DNA from: Pseudophaeobacter sp. EL27
Lineage (GTDB): Bacteria; Pseudomonadota; Alphaproteobacteria; Rhodobacterales; Rhodobacteraceae
Reading direction: 5' to 3'
Assembly (NCBI RefSeq): GCF_900313025.1
Contig: NZ_OMPQ01000013.1
Location: 248,001-312,000, forward strand
DNA length: 64,000 bases
A program made the translations under genes and the position numbers. Below the pieces are notes generated by a model. It saw only the letters and a program-made list of their open reading frames with translations, ran no database searches and was not told the DNA's origin. This document shows, piece by piece, positions 14,604-24,352 of this stretch (the first letter of the stretch is position 1; every line of letters starts with the position of its first letter).

Positions 14604-16967
14604 TTACCCCTGCATGGCCTGCCAGACCCGCGCCGGGCTCAGCGGCATATCCACATGAGTTACATCCTTGCCCATGGATTGCAGGGCATCGACCACCGCA
14701 TTGACCACCGAAGGCGGCGAGCCGATCGCTCCGGCCTCACCGCAGCCCTTCACCCCCAGGGGGTTATGGGTACAGGGGGTCTGGCAGGAATGATCGACCT
14801 GATAAAACGGCAGATCATCCGCCCGTGGCATGGCATAATCCATATAAGAGGCCGATAGGAGCTGCCCGTCCTCATTATAGACTGCACCTTCCAGCAGTGC
14901 CTGACCAATGCCCTGACCAATGCCACCATGCACCTGACCTTCGACAATCATCGGGTTCACCACATTGCCAAAATCATCGGCAGCGGCAAAGCGTTCGATG
15001 CTCACCTTACCAGTCTCAGGGTCCAGCTCCACCTCACAGGCATAGGCACCCGACGGATAGGTAAAGTTGGCCGGATCATAAAAGGCCGTCTCTTCCAGAC
15101 CGGGCTCAATGTCTTCCAGTGGGTAGTTATGCGGCACATAGGCCGCCAGGGTTACATCGCCCCAGGCCACGGATTTATCCGTGCCTGCCACGCTAAAGGC
15201 GCCATCTTTCAGCTCCACATCGGCCTCGGCGGCCTCCATCAGATGGGCCGCGATCTTCTTGGCCTTGGCGATGATCTTCTCGGTGGCGCGCACCATGGCC
15301 GAACCGCCAACCGCCAGCGAGCGGGAGCCATAGGTGCCCATGCCCATTGGAGTATTGGCGGTATCACCATGCACCACTTCCACCATGCTCTCGTCAATGC
15401 CGATCATCTCGGCAATCACCTGCGGAAATGACGTCTCATGCCCTTGACCGTGGCTATGCGAGCCCGTCATCACCACCAGACCGCCAGTGGCATTCACCCG
15501 CACCGTGGCGCTTTCATAAAGCCCCGCACGGGCACCGAGCTGCCCAACCAGGTTACTGGGGGCAATGCCGCAGGCCTCGATATAGCAGTTCACACCAAGA
15601 CCACGGACCTTGCCCCTGGCTTCGCTGGCGCTGCGACGGGCGGCAAAACCCGCAAAATCGGCAATCTCTTCCAGCTTGTCCATGGTTGCGTTGTAATCCC
15701 CCGTGTCATATTCCACCGCCACCGGGGTGGCATAGGGGAATTCGGTGATGAAGTTCTGCCGCCGCAGGGCCACCGGGTCGACGCCCAGTTCGCGCGCCGC
15801 CTTGTCGATGACCCGCTCCAGCTGATAGGTCGCCTCGGGGCGACCCGCACCGCGATAGGCATCCACCGGCACCGTATTGGTGAACACCGCCTTGACGTTC
15901 ACGTAGATCGCCGGGGTCTTGTAGTTACCGGCCATCAGGGTGCCGTGCAGCCAGGTCGGAACCGAAGGCGCAAAAGTCGACAGATATGCCCCCATATTGG
16001 CATAGGTATCGGTGCGCAGCGCGGTAAAGTTGTTGTCCGCGTCCAGTGCCAGCTGAATGGTGGAAACATGATCGCGCCCATGCGCATCCGAGATAAAGGC
16101 CTCTGACCGCGTGGACGTCCATTTCACCGCCCGGTTCAAGGCCTTGGCCGCAAAGGTACAAAAGGCCTCTTCGGCGTAATGGAAGATCTTGGTGCCAAAA
16201 CCGCCGCCCACATCCGGCGCGATGACGCGCAGCTTGTGCTCAGGGATGCCCAGCACAAAGGCGCCCATCAGCAGGCGGATCACATGCGGGTTCTGGCTGG
16301 TGGTATAAAGCGTGCTGTCACCGGTTGCGCGGTTGAAATCGCCCACGGCAACGCGCGGCTCCATCGGATTGGCGATCAACCGGTTGTTGACCAGCTCCAG
16401 CGTTGTCACATGGGCCGCATTGGCAAAGGCCTCTTCTACCGCTGGCTTGTTGTCTTCGGGAAGGCTCCAGTCATAGCAAAGGTTGGAGGTCAGATCATCA
16501 TGGACCTTGGTTGCGCCCTCCTGCACAGCCGCTTTCATGTCGATAACCGCTGGCAGCTCTTCCATGTCCAGCTCGATCGCCTCTGCAGCGTCGCGCGCCT
16601 GTTCGGCGGTATCGGCCACAACTGCGGCAATGGCATCGCCCACATAGCGCGCCTTGCCCTGAGCCAGCACCGGATGGGCCGGCTCCTGCATCACTTCGCC
16701 ATGTTTGTCGGTGATCTGCCAGCCGCAGGGAATACCGCCCACACCTTCAAAATCGGCGCCGGTGAAAATCCGCACCACACCCGGCATCGCCGCAGCGGCC
16801 GTGGTGTCAATCGAAGTGATCCGGCCATGCGCCATATCCGAGCGCAGGAAATGCACATAGGCCTGACCGTTAAGGTTAATATCGTCTGTGTAATTGCCGG
16901 TTCCTGTCAGGAACCTGACGTCCTCGCGCCGCTTTGGACTGGCGCCGATGCCACTATCTTTAGGCAT
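14604..16967 (-). CDS. coxL: CO dehydrogenase-type large subunit, form II (molybdopterin)
   Basis: Molybdopterin-cytosine-dinucleotide catalytic subunit, 787 aa, normal family length. The active-site loop reads AYRGAGR (in VDAYRGAGRPEATYQLERV), which defines form II or BMS CoxL; true CO-oxidising form I has AYxCSFR. Other family motifs are GGGFGTKIFHYAEEAF, SHGQGHETSFPQVIAE and, near the C-terminus, NPLGVKGCGEAGAIGSPPSVVNAV with the conserved catalytic Glu. ATG 16967 follows GGAGGAGAT; upstream codons to 17066 are not family-like. The form II substrate is not established, so CO oxidation should not be assumed. Confidence 0.9.
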   Translation of the reverse strand: MPKDSGIGASPKRREDVRFLTGTGNYTDDINLNGQAYVHFLRSDMAHGRITSIDTTAAAAMPGVVRIFTGADFEGVGGIPCGWQITDKHGEVMQEPAHPVLAQGKARYVGDAIAAVVADTAEQARDAAEAIELDMEELPAVIDMKAAVQEGATKVHDDLTSNLCYDWSLPEDNKPAVEEAFANAAHVTTLELVNNRLIANPMEPRVAVGDFNRATGDSTLYTTSQNPHVIRLLMGAFVLGIPEHKLRVIAPDVGGGFGTKIFHYAEEAFCTFAAKALNRAVKWTSTRSEAFISDAHGRDHVSTIQLALDADNNFTALRTDTYANMGAYLSTFAPSVPTWLHGTLMAGNYKTPAIYVNVKAVFTNTVPVDAYRGAGRPEATYQLERVIDKAARELGVDPVALRRQNFITEFPYATPVAVEYDTGDYNATMDKLEEIADFAGFAARRSASEARGKVRGLGVNCYIEACGIAPSNLVGQLGARAGLYESATVRVNATGGLVVMTGSHSHGQGHETSFPQVIAEMIGIDESMVEVVHGDTANTPMGMGTYGSRSLAVGGSAMVRATEKIIAKAKKIAAHLMEAAEADVELKDGAFSVAGTDKSVAWGDVTLAAYVPHNYPLEDIEPGLEETAFYDPANFTYPSGAYACEVELDPETGKVSIERFAAADDFGNVVNPMIVEGQVHGGIGQGIGQALLEGAVYNEDGQLLSASYMDYAMPRADDLPFYQVDHSCQTPCTHNPLGVKGCGEAGAIGSPPSVVNAVVDALQSMGKDVTHVDMPLSPARVWQAMQG

Positions 16968-17086
16968 ATTCAAATCTCCTCCCTGGAGGGTGCAGCCGGT
17001 GGTGCACCTCTTGGTTATGCAGTTTGATCTTTGCGTCTTGATATTCACATGGGCCGCACCTCCCAATGAGGCCCAGGCGTGCAGCC

Positions 17087-17572
17087 CTATTCAGCGGCTA
17101 TGGCCGAGACGTCCTGGCCCGATGCCGCCATGATCGCCTTGACGATATTGTGGTAGCCGGTGCAGCGGCAGATATTGCCTTCGAGATACTCACGGATCTC
17201 CTGCTCGCTGGGCTTTGGGTTCTCTTTCAACAGCGCCGCTGTCGACATCACCATGCCCGGCGTGCAAAATCCGCACTGCAACCCGTGGTGGTCCTGAAAG
17301 GCCTGCTGAATGGTGTTGAGCGTGCCATCCGGTGCCGCCTGCCCTTCAATTGTGGCCACCTCAGCGCCTTCGGCCTCGACGGCCAGCATGGTGCAGGATT
17401 TCACCGCGACGCCGTTTACATGCACAACGCAGGCACCACATTGGCTGGTATCACAGCCCACATGAGTTCCGGTGAACCCCAGTTCTTCGCGCAGGAACGA
17501 CGACAACAGCGTGCGTCCCTCTGCCTCACCGCTGGCGGCCTTGCCGTTCACGGTCATTGAGACCTTGGTCAT
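17087..17572 (-). CDS. coxS: CO dehydrogenase-type small subunit, two [2Fe-2S] clusters
   Basis: Iron-sulfur subunit, 161 aa. The plant-ferredoxin-like N-terminal domain has [15 protein letters not shown] (about residues 39-53) with a further Cys (SCTML). The C-terminal helical domain has [10 protein letters not shown] and [12 protein letters not shown], giving the second cluster. It is the first gene of coxSLM, 119 bases before coxL. The ribosome-binding site GGGAGGAAG is strong. Confidence 0.93.
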   Translation of the reverse strand: MTKVSMTVNGKAASGEAEGRTLLSSFLREELGFTGTHVGCDTSQCGACVVHVNGVAVKSCTMLAVEAEGAEVATIEGQAAPDGTLNTIQQAFQDHHGLQCGFCTPGMVMSTAALLKENPKPSEQEIREYLEGNICRCTGYHNIVKAIMAASGQDVSAIAAE

Positions 17573-17809
17573 GACTTCCTCCCGTTTTGCTAGTTTTTTT
17601 CTGGCTGTTAGGAGTTAAACACGGGATGCCCGCTGCGCGAACCCCCGAAGTCGTTTCGTTGCGTAACAATTTTACCGCTTGGCAAAATTCTGCACGCAGC
17701 CAAAGCGCGTAGGGTCAAATTTTCCCGCGTCAGCTGGCCAGCACAGGCAAATCAGGACAATCCGGCCCAATTCCGCCTGGTCCAGGCCCATCTTACCCGA
17801 AAGTAACTG

Positions 17810-18829
17810 TCAATCAGAGCGCCGCGGCATGGGGCGGGTGGGGATCTCTTTCAGCAGTCCCCCCACGCCCATTGCCGCGATATCAGCGCTGGTCACGGCG
17901 CAACCACAGAGCACCCGCTCCAACACCCAATCCGCACCATTGAGCGCCGGAGAGCGCGCGCAGCCCGGCAGACCAATCACAGGGCGGCCCTGATACTCCC
18001 CCAGAAACAACAGATTGCCCGGGTCCACCGGCATGCCAAAACGGGTCACACTGCCCCCCGCCCGGCGCAGCGCCTGCGGCGCCACATCCATCGGGTCCGA
18101 GGTGGCAGAGCCTGTCAGGATCAACAAAACCTCTCCCGGGACCTCGGCCAGCGCCTCGGCCAGTTCCGCCTCGCGATGCGGCACCACAACACGGTCACTC
18201 AGGCTCAGCCCCATGCGGTGCAAGCGCCCGGCCATTGATCGCCGCCCTTTGTCCGGCGGCATCTCCCGGCTGACTCGGGTTTCGATCAGGCTGGCCGAAG
18301 TAAAGACTGGCGGCAAAACCCTTATTGCGCCTGCCGCGCCTGCCCCTGCCTGCTCCAGTGCCGCTGCCTTAACCCCGTAGGAGATGATCTTGATGGTCGC
18401 TATCATCCCCTCCGCGTCAACCCGGTGGTAATCCGGCACGGTGGCAATGGTGATCATCGGATCAACGCTGTTCAGCGCCTCCAGCGCAGAACGGTCCAGC
18501 CTGACCAGCCCCGCGCCCAGCGCATAGAGATTAACCCGGCCAGCCCCGGCACCAGAGATGCGAATGCCCTGGCCCTGCTCATCCGGCACCAGCGCCTGCG
18601 CTAGCGTCAGGGCAGCAGCGTCTTCGTGCAGATCGCCCTCTTCCAACTGCGCCACCGTGATCTCGTCATGGCCTTCGGCCGCTAGATCCGCCAAGTGCTG
18701 CGCATTCAGAGTGGTGCCCTTGGCGATACGGTAGCACAGCCCCTTTGCATAGGGCGGCTGACCAGCCTGCATCGAATGAGCCAGGATCGCCCCCTCTGCC
18801 TTCACCAGCTTGACAGCGCCGAATTTCAT
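17810..18829 (-). CDS. Molybdopterin-binding (MoeA/MogA-like) protein
   Basis: 339 aa. The C-terminal half has the MoaB/Mog molybdopterin-binding fold (VLLILTGSATSDPMDVAPQALRR ... RPVIGLPGCARSP); the N-terminal half (FGAVKLVKAEGAILAHSM) is typical of hydroxylase-associated relatives of MoeA. It overlaps xdhC (ATGA) and so is co-translated with it. It lies upstream of coxS, separated by about 240 bases. Likely role: inserting or modifying the molybdenum cofactor of the adjacent enzyme. Neither cytidylylation nor molybdate insertion can be assigned from sequence alone. Confidence 0.8.
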   Translation of the reverse strand: MKFGAVKLVKAEGAILAHSMQAGQPPYAKGLCYRIAKGTTLNAQHLADLAAEGHDEITVAQLEEGDLHEDAAALTLAQALVPDEQGQGIRISGAGAGRVNLYALGAGLVRLDRSALEALNSVDPMITIATVPDYHRVDAEGMIATIKIISYGVKAAALEQAGAGAAGAIRVLPPVFTSASLIETRVSREMPPDKGRRSMAGRLHRMGLSLSDRVVVPHREAELAEALAEVPGEVLLILTGSATSDPMDVAPQALRRAGGSVTRFGMPVDPGNLLFLGEYQGRPVIGLPGCARSPALNGADWVLERVLCGCAVTSADIAAMGVGGLLKEIPTRPMPRRSD

Positions 18830-19827
18830 GTTGCTTTCCCGCGTAGCACCGCTGTCATCTCCGCCAGGATCGCAATGGCGATCTCTGCCGGCCCCGCCGC
18901 CCCGATATCCAGCCCAACGGGGCCGTGGATGCGGCCGAGGTCCTGCTCGGTAAAACCAGCTGCCAGCATCCGCGCGATCCGGGCTGCATGGGTGCGTTTG
19001 GAGCCCAGTGCGCCAATATAAAAACAGTTTTCCCGCAGCCCCGCCTCCAAAGCCGGATCATCCAGTTTGGGATCATGGGTCAGCAAAACCAGCGCCGTGC
19101 GGGCGTCCAGTCCCAGTGTCGCCACGGCCTCATCTGGCCAATCGTCAAGCAGAGTGACCCCGGGAAACCGCTCTGGCGAGGCAAAGGCCGCACGCGGATC
19201 AATCACCGCAGGGTCATAGCCCGCCAGCTGCGCCATCGGCACCAACGCCTGGGCAATATGCACCGCGCCGACCACCACCAGCCGCAGCGACGGATTGTGT
19301 ACGGCCACAAAGGTCTCGCCATCTTCCTCCACGCCGGACCGGTCCAGCCGCATCCGGTCTGGGTAGTGGTCGCGCAGCAAGGCGCCTTTGCCAGTGGTAA
19401 GATTGACCTCATAGGTCAGTTGTTCGCGGGACTGTTGCGCCGCCACCAGATCCCGCAGCACGGAAACAGGCAGGGAGCCACCTACGGGTTCGACCAAAAT
19501 GCGAATGGTGCCGCCGCAGGCCAGCCCAACGGCAAAGGCATCGCCATCACTGACGCCATACTCCAGCACCCGGTGTTTTCCATCCGCCAGCGCTTCCTGC
19601 GCTTCCATCACCACCGCGCCTTCGACACAGCCGCCCGAGACTGATCCCTCGAGGCGGCCATCACCGCTGACCACAAGCTGTGCCCCAACACGGCGCGGTG
19701 CCGACCCCCAGGTCTGCACCACTGTTGCCAATGCAGCACCATGCCCGGCCTGATGCCAGCCCAATGCGATCTCCGCCGCGCTGGCAGGGATTTTTGAGCT
19801 GCCTGTAGTATCTGGGGTCTGGGTCAT
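18826..19827 (-). CDS. xdhC: XdhC/CoxI family molybdenum hydroxylase maturation protein
   Basis: 333 aa. The N-terminal XdhC domain has TVVQTWGSAPRRVGAQLVV and SVSGGCVEGAVV with the conserved Cys; the C-terminal Rossmann-like domain has LVVVGAVHIAQALVPMAQLAGYD and YIGALGSKRTHAARIARM. XdhC proteins bind molybdenum cofactor and supply its sulfurated form to xanthine dehydrogenase-family enzymes. Overlap with the downstream molybdopterin-binding gene makes the two a maturation module. CoxF/CoxI of the CO dehydrogenase system are related, so both names fit. Confidence 0.88.
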   Translation of the reverse strand: MTQTPDTTGSSKIPASAAEIALGWHQAGHGAALATVVQTWGSAPRRVGAQLVVSGDGRLEGSVSGGCVEGAVVMEAQEALADGKHRVLEYGVSDGDAFAVGLACGGTIRILVEPVGGSLPVSVLRDLVAAQQSREQLTYEVNLTTGKGALLRDHYPDRMRLDRSGVEEDGETFVAVHNPSLRLVVVGAVHIAQALVPMAQLAGYDPAVIDPRAAFASPERFPGVTLLDDWPDEAVATLGLDARTALVLLTHDPKLDDPALEAGLRENCFYIGALGSKRTHAARIARMLAAGFTEQDLGRIHGPVGLDIGAAGPAEIAIAILAEMTAVLRGKAT

Positions 19828-20300
19828 GCATCCTCCGCTCAGGCTTGAATTTACTCTTTTCAGCCCAGAGTGTGCGCATCCCTCATAGGGGTTTCAAGCC
19901 GCAATGCCGTGAGAGGCAAAAAACATAGCGGCACCTGCACAGAAGTTGCAGATGCCTCCAGATGCATTTGAATTCCAAGTTCCACCCCCAAAAGGCGCGT
20001 CCAGTTCAAGCTGCTTCAGGGCGACGGCCCCTTAGTCTGCGGGCAGAGCACCAGCGTCACGGGCAATAATCCGTTCAGGTGAAATAAGGCAATGATAATA
20101 AAGGCCGCCCCAGAAAGAGCCCCCTGCTTTCCAATTCATTGACATTGTTCACCTACTACATTCTCTCATTGAAATGTAGTGGAGCGGAACACGGGTGGAC
20201 TGAACGCAATCAAGTTCTTTTCACTTGCGGAATTCACCTAACATTGGGATTTTACCCAATCTCCGCTACCATTGACAGAGCCTGTAGGGAGAAGAGTGTC
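19828..20300. other. Intergenic gap between xdhC and a small secreted protein gene
   Basis: A 473 bp gap between divergent genes. The sequence is AT-richer than its surroundings (for example GCAATGATAATAAAGG, 20090-20105). A TTGACA lies at 20139-20144 without a convincing -10 hexamer. No conserved coding frame was recognised. It must carry the promoters of both flanking units. Confidence 0.4.
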
Positions 20301-20786
20301 ATGTTTCGAAAAATCAGCCTATTCTGCCTAGCCCTGTTTGCGGCCCTGCCCGCAGCCGCACAGTCCATTTCCAATCATTTTGAAAAACACAGCGACAGTT
20401 GCTACCAGCGGTTTTACTCCGCCAGCCATCTGGCCAGCCATCCGGTGCAAAAGGTCGAGGCCATTCAGCTGTCGCATTTCAACCATGAGAGCCGCGCCAT
20501 GCCCGGGGGGGAGATGAACCTGCGCATCGCAGTGCGGCTGCGGGGGCGCTCCACCTGGCAAACCCCGGTGATCTGCAGGTCACAGGGCAACCGGCTCTCC
20601 TGTGGGGTCGAATGTGACGGGGGACGCTTTGACGTGGTGGTCAAGAACGGTTCCTCGATCCTGATCACCGGTGGAACGGATATCTATTTCTCCGATTGCA
20701 ATGCCAAGCCGCGCATTCTAGAGCGTGCGCCCGACGACAAGGTCTTTATGCTACACCGCCAACCGCTGTCCAACTGCCGCCCCTAG
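20301..20786 (+). CDS. Small secreted protein of unknown function inside the cox cluster
   Basis: 161 aa. Residues 1-21 are a Sec signal peptide (FRKISLFCLALFAALPAAAQS) with an AQS cleavage region. The mature part has six cysteines (SCYQR, ICRS, LSCGVECDG, SDCNA, SNCRP), pointing to disulfides and a periplasmic or secreted fold; no family is recognised. ATG 20301 is preceded by AGGGAGAAG. It is on the plus strand between coxE and xdhC, both minus, and its stop TAG shares the CTAG tetranucleotide with the coxE stop. A link to the hydroxylase is not implied. Confidence 0.75.
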   Translation: MFRKISLFCLALFAALPAAAQSISNHFEKHSDSCYQRFYSASHLASHPVQKVEAIQLSHFNHESRAMPGGEMNLRIAVRLRGRSTWQTPVICRSQGNRLSCGVECDGGRFDVVVKNGSSILITGGTDIYFSDCNAKPRILERAPDDKVFMLHRQPLSNCRP

Positions 20787-22048
20787 GCCTCCTGCCTAAC
20801 TTGTGCCATCAACCGGGTCTTTTCGCCTGCATCACGCTCATCACTGATCCCCTGCACCAGATCCTCGAGCGAGGCAATGGAATGACCCGCGCGAAAGCTG
20901 TCCACATGGGGCAGCATGGCGCGAATGCCCTGAGCCTTGGCGGCAAAGCCATCCCAGCGCAGCAAGGGGTTAAGCCAGATCAGACGGCGCGCTGACAGGT
21001 GCAGCCGCTGCATCTCATGCGCCAGTGCCTTTGGGTCGTCCCGGTCCAGCCCGTCGGTGATCAGCAGCACCACGGCGCCCTGCCCCATGACCCGACGCGA
21101 CCAATCGCGGTTGAACTCGTGCAGGCAGGCGCCGATCCGGGTGCCGCCCTCCCAATCCTGCGCCTCGGCGCCTGCCGCCGCCAGGGCTGCATCCACGTCG
21201 CGCGTCGCCATATGGCGGGTGATATTGGTCAGCCGGGTGCCAAAGGTAAATCCATGCACGCGGGCCCAACCCGCGCCTTTGGCATTGGCCACCGCATGCA
21301 GGAAATGCAGCACGATGCGGCTGTACTGGCTCATCGAGCCGGAGATATCGCAGATCACCACAAGATTGGGCCAGCGATGGCGCCGCTTGGCCCGGGCAAT
21401 GGATTGGATATCGCCGCCCCGGCGCGCCGCCTCGCGAAAGGTGCGTCGCCAATCCGCCCTATCCCCGGATTTTGCCGCCATTAACCGACGCGATAACATC
21501 GGCTGCACCGGCAGTTTGATCTGGGCCAGCAGCCTCTTGGCCTGGGCCACTTCATCGGTGCTCATCTGTTCAAAATCCAAAGACCGCAGCCGCTCTTCTG
21601 AGGAGATCGTCAAAGAAGCGTCGACCTCAATTTCACTGCCGTCTTCCTCCTGGAGTTCGGGGGTATCCACATCCTGATTTGCGCCCTCCAGCAGCGCCTC
21701 GGCGGCGCGCTTTTCACCAGGTTTGGCGGCCTGTTCTTCCTGCACGCCCTTAATCGCTGGCAACAACGCCGCCATCATGCGTTCCAGAAACCGCGGATCG
21801 CGCCAATAAAGGCGGAATATCTGGGCAAAGACCACGCGATGCTCGGGCTTGGATACAAAACAGGCATGCAGCGCCCAGTAGAAATCCTGCCGCGAGGTGA
21901 AACCCGCCGCCGCCACTGCCTCAACCGCGTCGATCACCCGACCCGGCCCGATAGGCAGGCCTGCTTTGCGCAGAGCACGGGCAAAATGGGTGATGTTCTG
22001 CGCCAGTTTGGGGTTCTCTGGCAGGCTCAGCTCTGGCAGCTCGACCAT
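20783..22048 (-). CDS. coxE: VWA-domain protein CoxE
   Basis: 421 aa, von Willebrand factor A-type partner of the MoxR ATPase. The C-terminal VWA domain carries the metal site DISGSMSQYSR (about residues 236-246) and VLLITDGLDRDD. The N-terminal half matches the CoxE pattern (FARALRKAGLPIGPGRVIDAV). CoxD/CoxE-type pairs assist maturation of CO dehydrogenase active sites in Oligotropha. The start codon directly follows the coxD stop codon. It ends on a CTAG shared with a convergent gene. Confidence 0.88.
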   Translation of the reverse strand: MVELPELSLPENPKLAQNITHFARALRKAGLPIGPGRVIDAVEAVAAAGFTSRQDFYWALHACFVSKPEHRVVFAQIFRLYWRDPRFLERMMAALLPAIKGVQEEQAAKPGEKRAAEALLEGANQDVDTPELQEEDGSEIEVDASLTISSEERLRSLDFEQMSTDEVAQAKRLLAQIKLPVQPMLSRRLMAAKSGDRADWRRTFREAARRGGDIQSIARAKRRHRWPNLVVICDISGSMSQYSRIVLHFLHAVANAKGAGWARVHGFTFGTRLTNITRHMATRDVDAALAAAGAEAQDWEGGTRIGACLHEFNRDWSRRVMGQGAVVLLITDGLDRDDPKALAHEMQRLHLSARRLIWLNPLLRWDGFAAKAQGIRAMLPHVDSFRAGHSIASLEDLVQGISDERDAGEKTRLMAQVRQEA

Positions 22049-22957
22049 TTAGACCTCGTCCAGGTCGGCACGGGCCTGATCCAGAATGCGCTTGGCCTCG
22101 GACCCCTGCAACTGGGAGATATCATCCTGATATTTCAGGATCGCCCCCAGTGTATCGGCAATCACCGCCGGCGAGAGGTCAATCACATCCAGCGCCAAAA
22201 GGCAGTTTGCCCAGTCGATGGTTTCGGCCACACCGGGTTTTTTGAACAGATCCTCGGTGCGCAGCTGCTGTACGAAGGCCACCACCTCGCGGCTGAGCTG
22301 CTCGGAGGCATCCGGCGCGCGCATTTTCAGGATTTCCACCTCGCGGTTAAAATCAGGATAGTCGACCCAGTGATACAGGCAGCGCCGCTTCAGCGCATCA
22401 TGCACTTCGCGGGTGCGGTTCGAGGTCAGCACCACGATGGGCGGCTCTGGCGCCTTGATGGTGCCAAGCTCCGGGATGGTCACCTGAAAATCGCTGAGCG
22501 CTTCCAGCAGGAAGGCCTCAAAGGGTTCGTCCGTGCGGTCCAGCTCATCAATTAGTAGAACTGGCGGACCATTCTCATCCGGGCGCATGGCCTCCAACAG
22601 GGGCCGTTCCACCAGGAATTCATCCGAAAACAGCTCGGTTTGCAGACTGGCGCGATCCGCGCCCCCGGCAGCCTCGGCGGTACGAATGGCCACCATCTGG
22701 GCCGCAAAATTCCACTCATATACCGCAGAAGAGGCATCCAGCCCTTCGTAGCATTGCAGCCGGATCAACCGTCGCCCAAAGGCCGCCGCCAGTGCCTTGG
22801 CAATTTCGGTCTTCCCGACCCCGGCCTCGCCTTCCAGAAACAGGGGACGACCCAGTTTCAGCGACAAAAACACAATGGTCGCCAGCGGACGACCACAGAC
22901 ATAGCCCTGTTCTGTCAGCATCTGCTGGACGTGATCAATCGACTTTGCCTGTATCAT
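22049..22957 (-). CDS. coxD: MoxR-family AAA+ ATPase CoxD
   Basis: 302 aa. The Walker A is GEAGVGKTEIAKALA (about residues 42-56), the Walker B LLIDELDRTDE, and the sensor 1 region VVLTSNRTREVHDAL. MoxR ATPases act with VWA proteins as metal-insertion or remodelling chaperones; coxE follows without a gap. I chose ATG 22957 (MIQAKSIDHVQQML), with AAGGG upstream, rather than 22993. As the first gene of the minus-strand cox region, it probably has its promoter in the gap before the glycan operon. Confidence 0.88.
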   Translation of the reverse strand: MIQAKSIDHVQQMLTEQGYVCGRPLATIVFLSLKLGRPLFLEGEAGVGKTEIAKALAAAFGRRLIRLQCYEGLDASSAVYEWNFAAQMVAIRTAEAAGGADRASLQTELFSDEFLVERPLLEAMRPDENGPPVLLIDELDRTDEPFEAFLLEALSDFQVTIPELGTIKAPEPPIVVLTSNRTREVHDALKRRCLYHWVDYPDFNREVEILKMRAPDASEQLSREVVAFVQQLRTEDLFKKPGVAETIDWANCLLALDVIDLSPAVIADTLGAILKYQDDISQLQGSEAKRILDQARADLDEV

Positions 22958-23297
22958 TGGAAACCCTTCATCTGCCCGGCGCCCCTCTGGCACTTTGGTT
23001 CACCGCAACAGGCCATGTGGCGCGGTTTGGGTCAAGTCCATGAGACCTGCCGTTGCGTCCCTTCGCGCGCGCCTGCGCCCTAAATGATAACAACAGGTCC
23101 CAGAGGCAACACTCTTGCGACAGTGCAGTGCCCGGCGCCGCGCAATGATTGACCCCAGCCCCCGGCAATGCAAAACTGCCGCCAACAAGATAAGGCGCTC
23201 AACAAAGTAGCGCATTGAGGCAGACGGGTTTGAAACCCACAATCAGGCGCAGAAGACAGGACCTGTCCCTGTGCGAGCATATGAGGGGGGATGCGAT
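22958..23297. other. Divergent promoter gap between coxD and the glycan operon
   Basis: About 340 bp between divergent transcripts. I found no conserved coding frame, no clear promoter hexamers and no long palindrome. It should hold both the coxDE and the glycosyltransferase operon promoters. Confidence 0.4.
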
Positions 23298-24341
23298 ATG
23301 CGCATCACCGCAGTCACCTGCGTGAAAAACGAAGGCCCTTTCCTGCTGGAGTGGATCGCCTTCAATCGTCTGATCGGCGTCACGGATTTTCTATTTTATT
23401 CAAATGATTGTACCGATGGCACCGCCGAGTTGCTGGACGCATTGGCAGCACGCGACATGCTCACCCATCTGCCCAACCCGGCAGAGGGGCGCAATTACCA
23501 GATGGAGGCTCTGAAAGATGCCGCCCATCAGCCCCTCGTGCAGGATGCCGATTGGATCTGGATCGCGGATGTGGATGAGTTCCTCAATATTCATGTGGGC
23601 GACCACAGCATCCCGGCCCTGATAGAGGCCTGCAAAGATCCCAAGGCTATTTCGATCAGTTTCCAGTTCTTTGCCAATGATGGAATTGAAGATTTTGTCG
23701 ATGCGCCGGTGATTGCTCAGTTCACCCATTCACACAATCCCGATATCTGGTGCGCCGAGACGGCCATCGAGGTTAAAAGCCTGGTACGGCAGGACTTCCC
23801 GCTGAAATACTTCGGTGCCCACCGGCCCTTTTTCAAAAAGAACCTGCCGCCTCGGAAATATCCACGCTGGAGCGATGGGGCCGGGCGCGATGTGCCGCAT
23901 AAGTTCCTTGTGGCTGACAACCCGCGCCGCATTCGCAAGTTCCCGGCCAAGGGCAGCCGCGCCTTTGCCACCCTCAACCACTATGCCCTGCGCTCGCTGG
24001 ACAGCTATTTGGTCAAGAATGACCGGGGTGATGTGAACCGCGAGCACCGCGCCTTTGATGACAGCTACTGGCGTGAACGCAACGATCCCGCCTTTGAGGA
24101 TCTCTCGATCCAACGCTACATGCCAGAGCTGACGGCAGCGCTGGAGGCGTTAAAATTCGATCCGGAGATTGCCCAATTGCACGCCACCTGCGTGACACGG
24201 CACCTGGAAAAACGCGATGCGCTTATGGCGCAGCCCAGCTATCAGGACATGCGTTCGCAGCTCCTGGCGACATCCACCCTGCCGCCCAAAGAAGAGGCGC
24301 TGCTGGAAGATCTGGGACTCTCCCCCAGCCAGACAGTGTGA
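23298..24341 (+). CDS. Glycosyltransferase family 2-like protein (GT2_4 type)
   Basis: 347 aa, soluble GT-A-like enzyme. Diagnostic segments: AVTCVKNEGPFLLEWIAFNRLIG at the N-terminus, LFYSNDCTDGTAELLD, and the nucleotide-sugar/metal motif WIADVDEFLN (DVD, about residue 100). The C-terminal half has LNHYALRSLDSYLVKNDRG, a conserved feature of this bacterial group. Donor and acceptor are unknown. It is the first gene of a five-gene unit; the sulfotransferase follows after 11 bases. Two sister enzymes with the same motifs lie downstream, and a fourth starts near the right edge of the window. Confidence 0.88.
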   Translation: MRITAVTCVKNEGPFLLEWIAFNRLIGVTDFLFYSNDCTDGTAELLDALAARDMLTHLPNPAEGRNYQMEALKDAAHQPLVQDADWIWIADVDEFLNIHVGDHSIPALIEACKDPKAISISFQFFANDGIEDFVDAPVIAQFTHSHNPDIWCAETAIEVKSLVRQDFPLKYFGAHRPFFKKNLPPRKYPRWSDGAGRDVPHKFLVADNPRRIRKFPAKGSRAFATLNHYALRSLDSYLVKNDRGDVNREHRAFDDSYWRERNDPAFEDLSIQRYMPELTAALEALKFDPEIAQLHATCVTRHLEKRDALMAQPSYQDMRSQLLATSTLPPKEEALLEDLGLSPSQTV

Positions 24342-24352
24342 GGGATGGCAAT

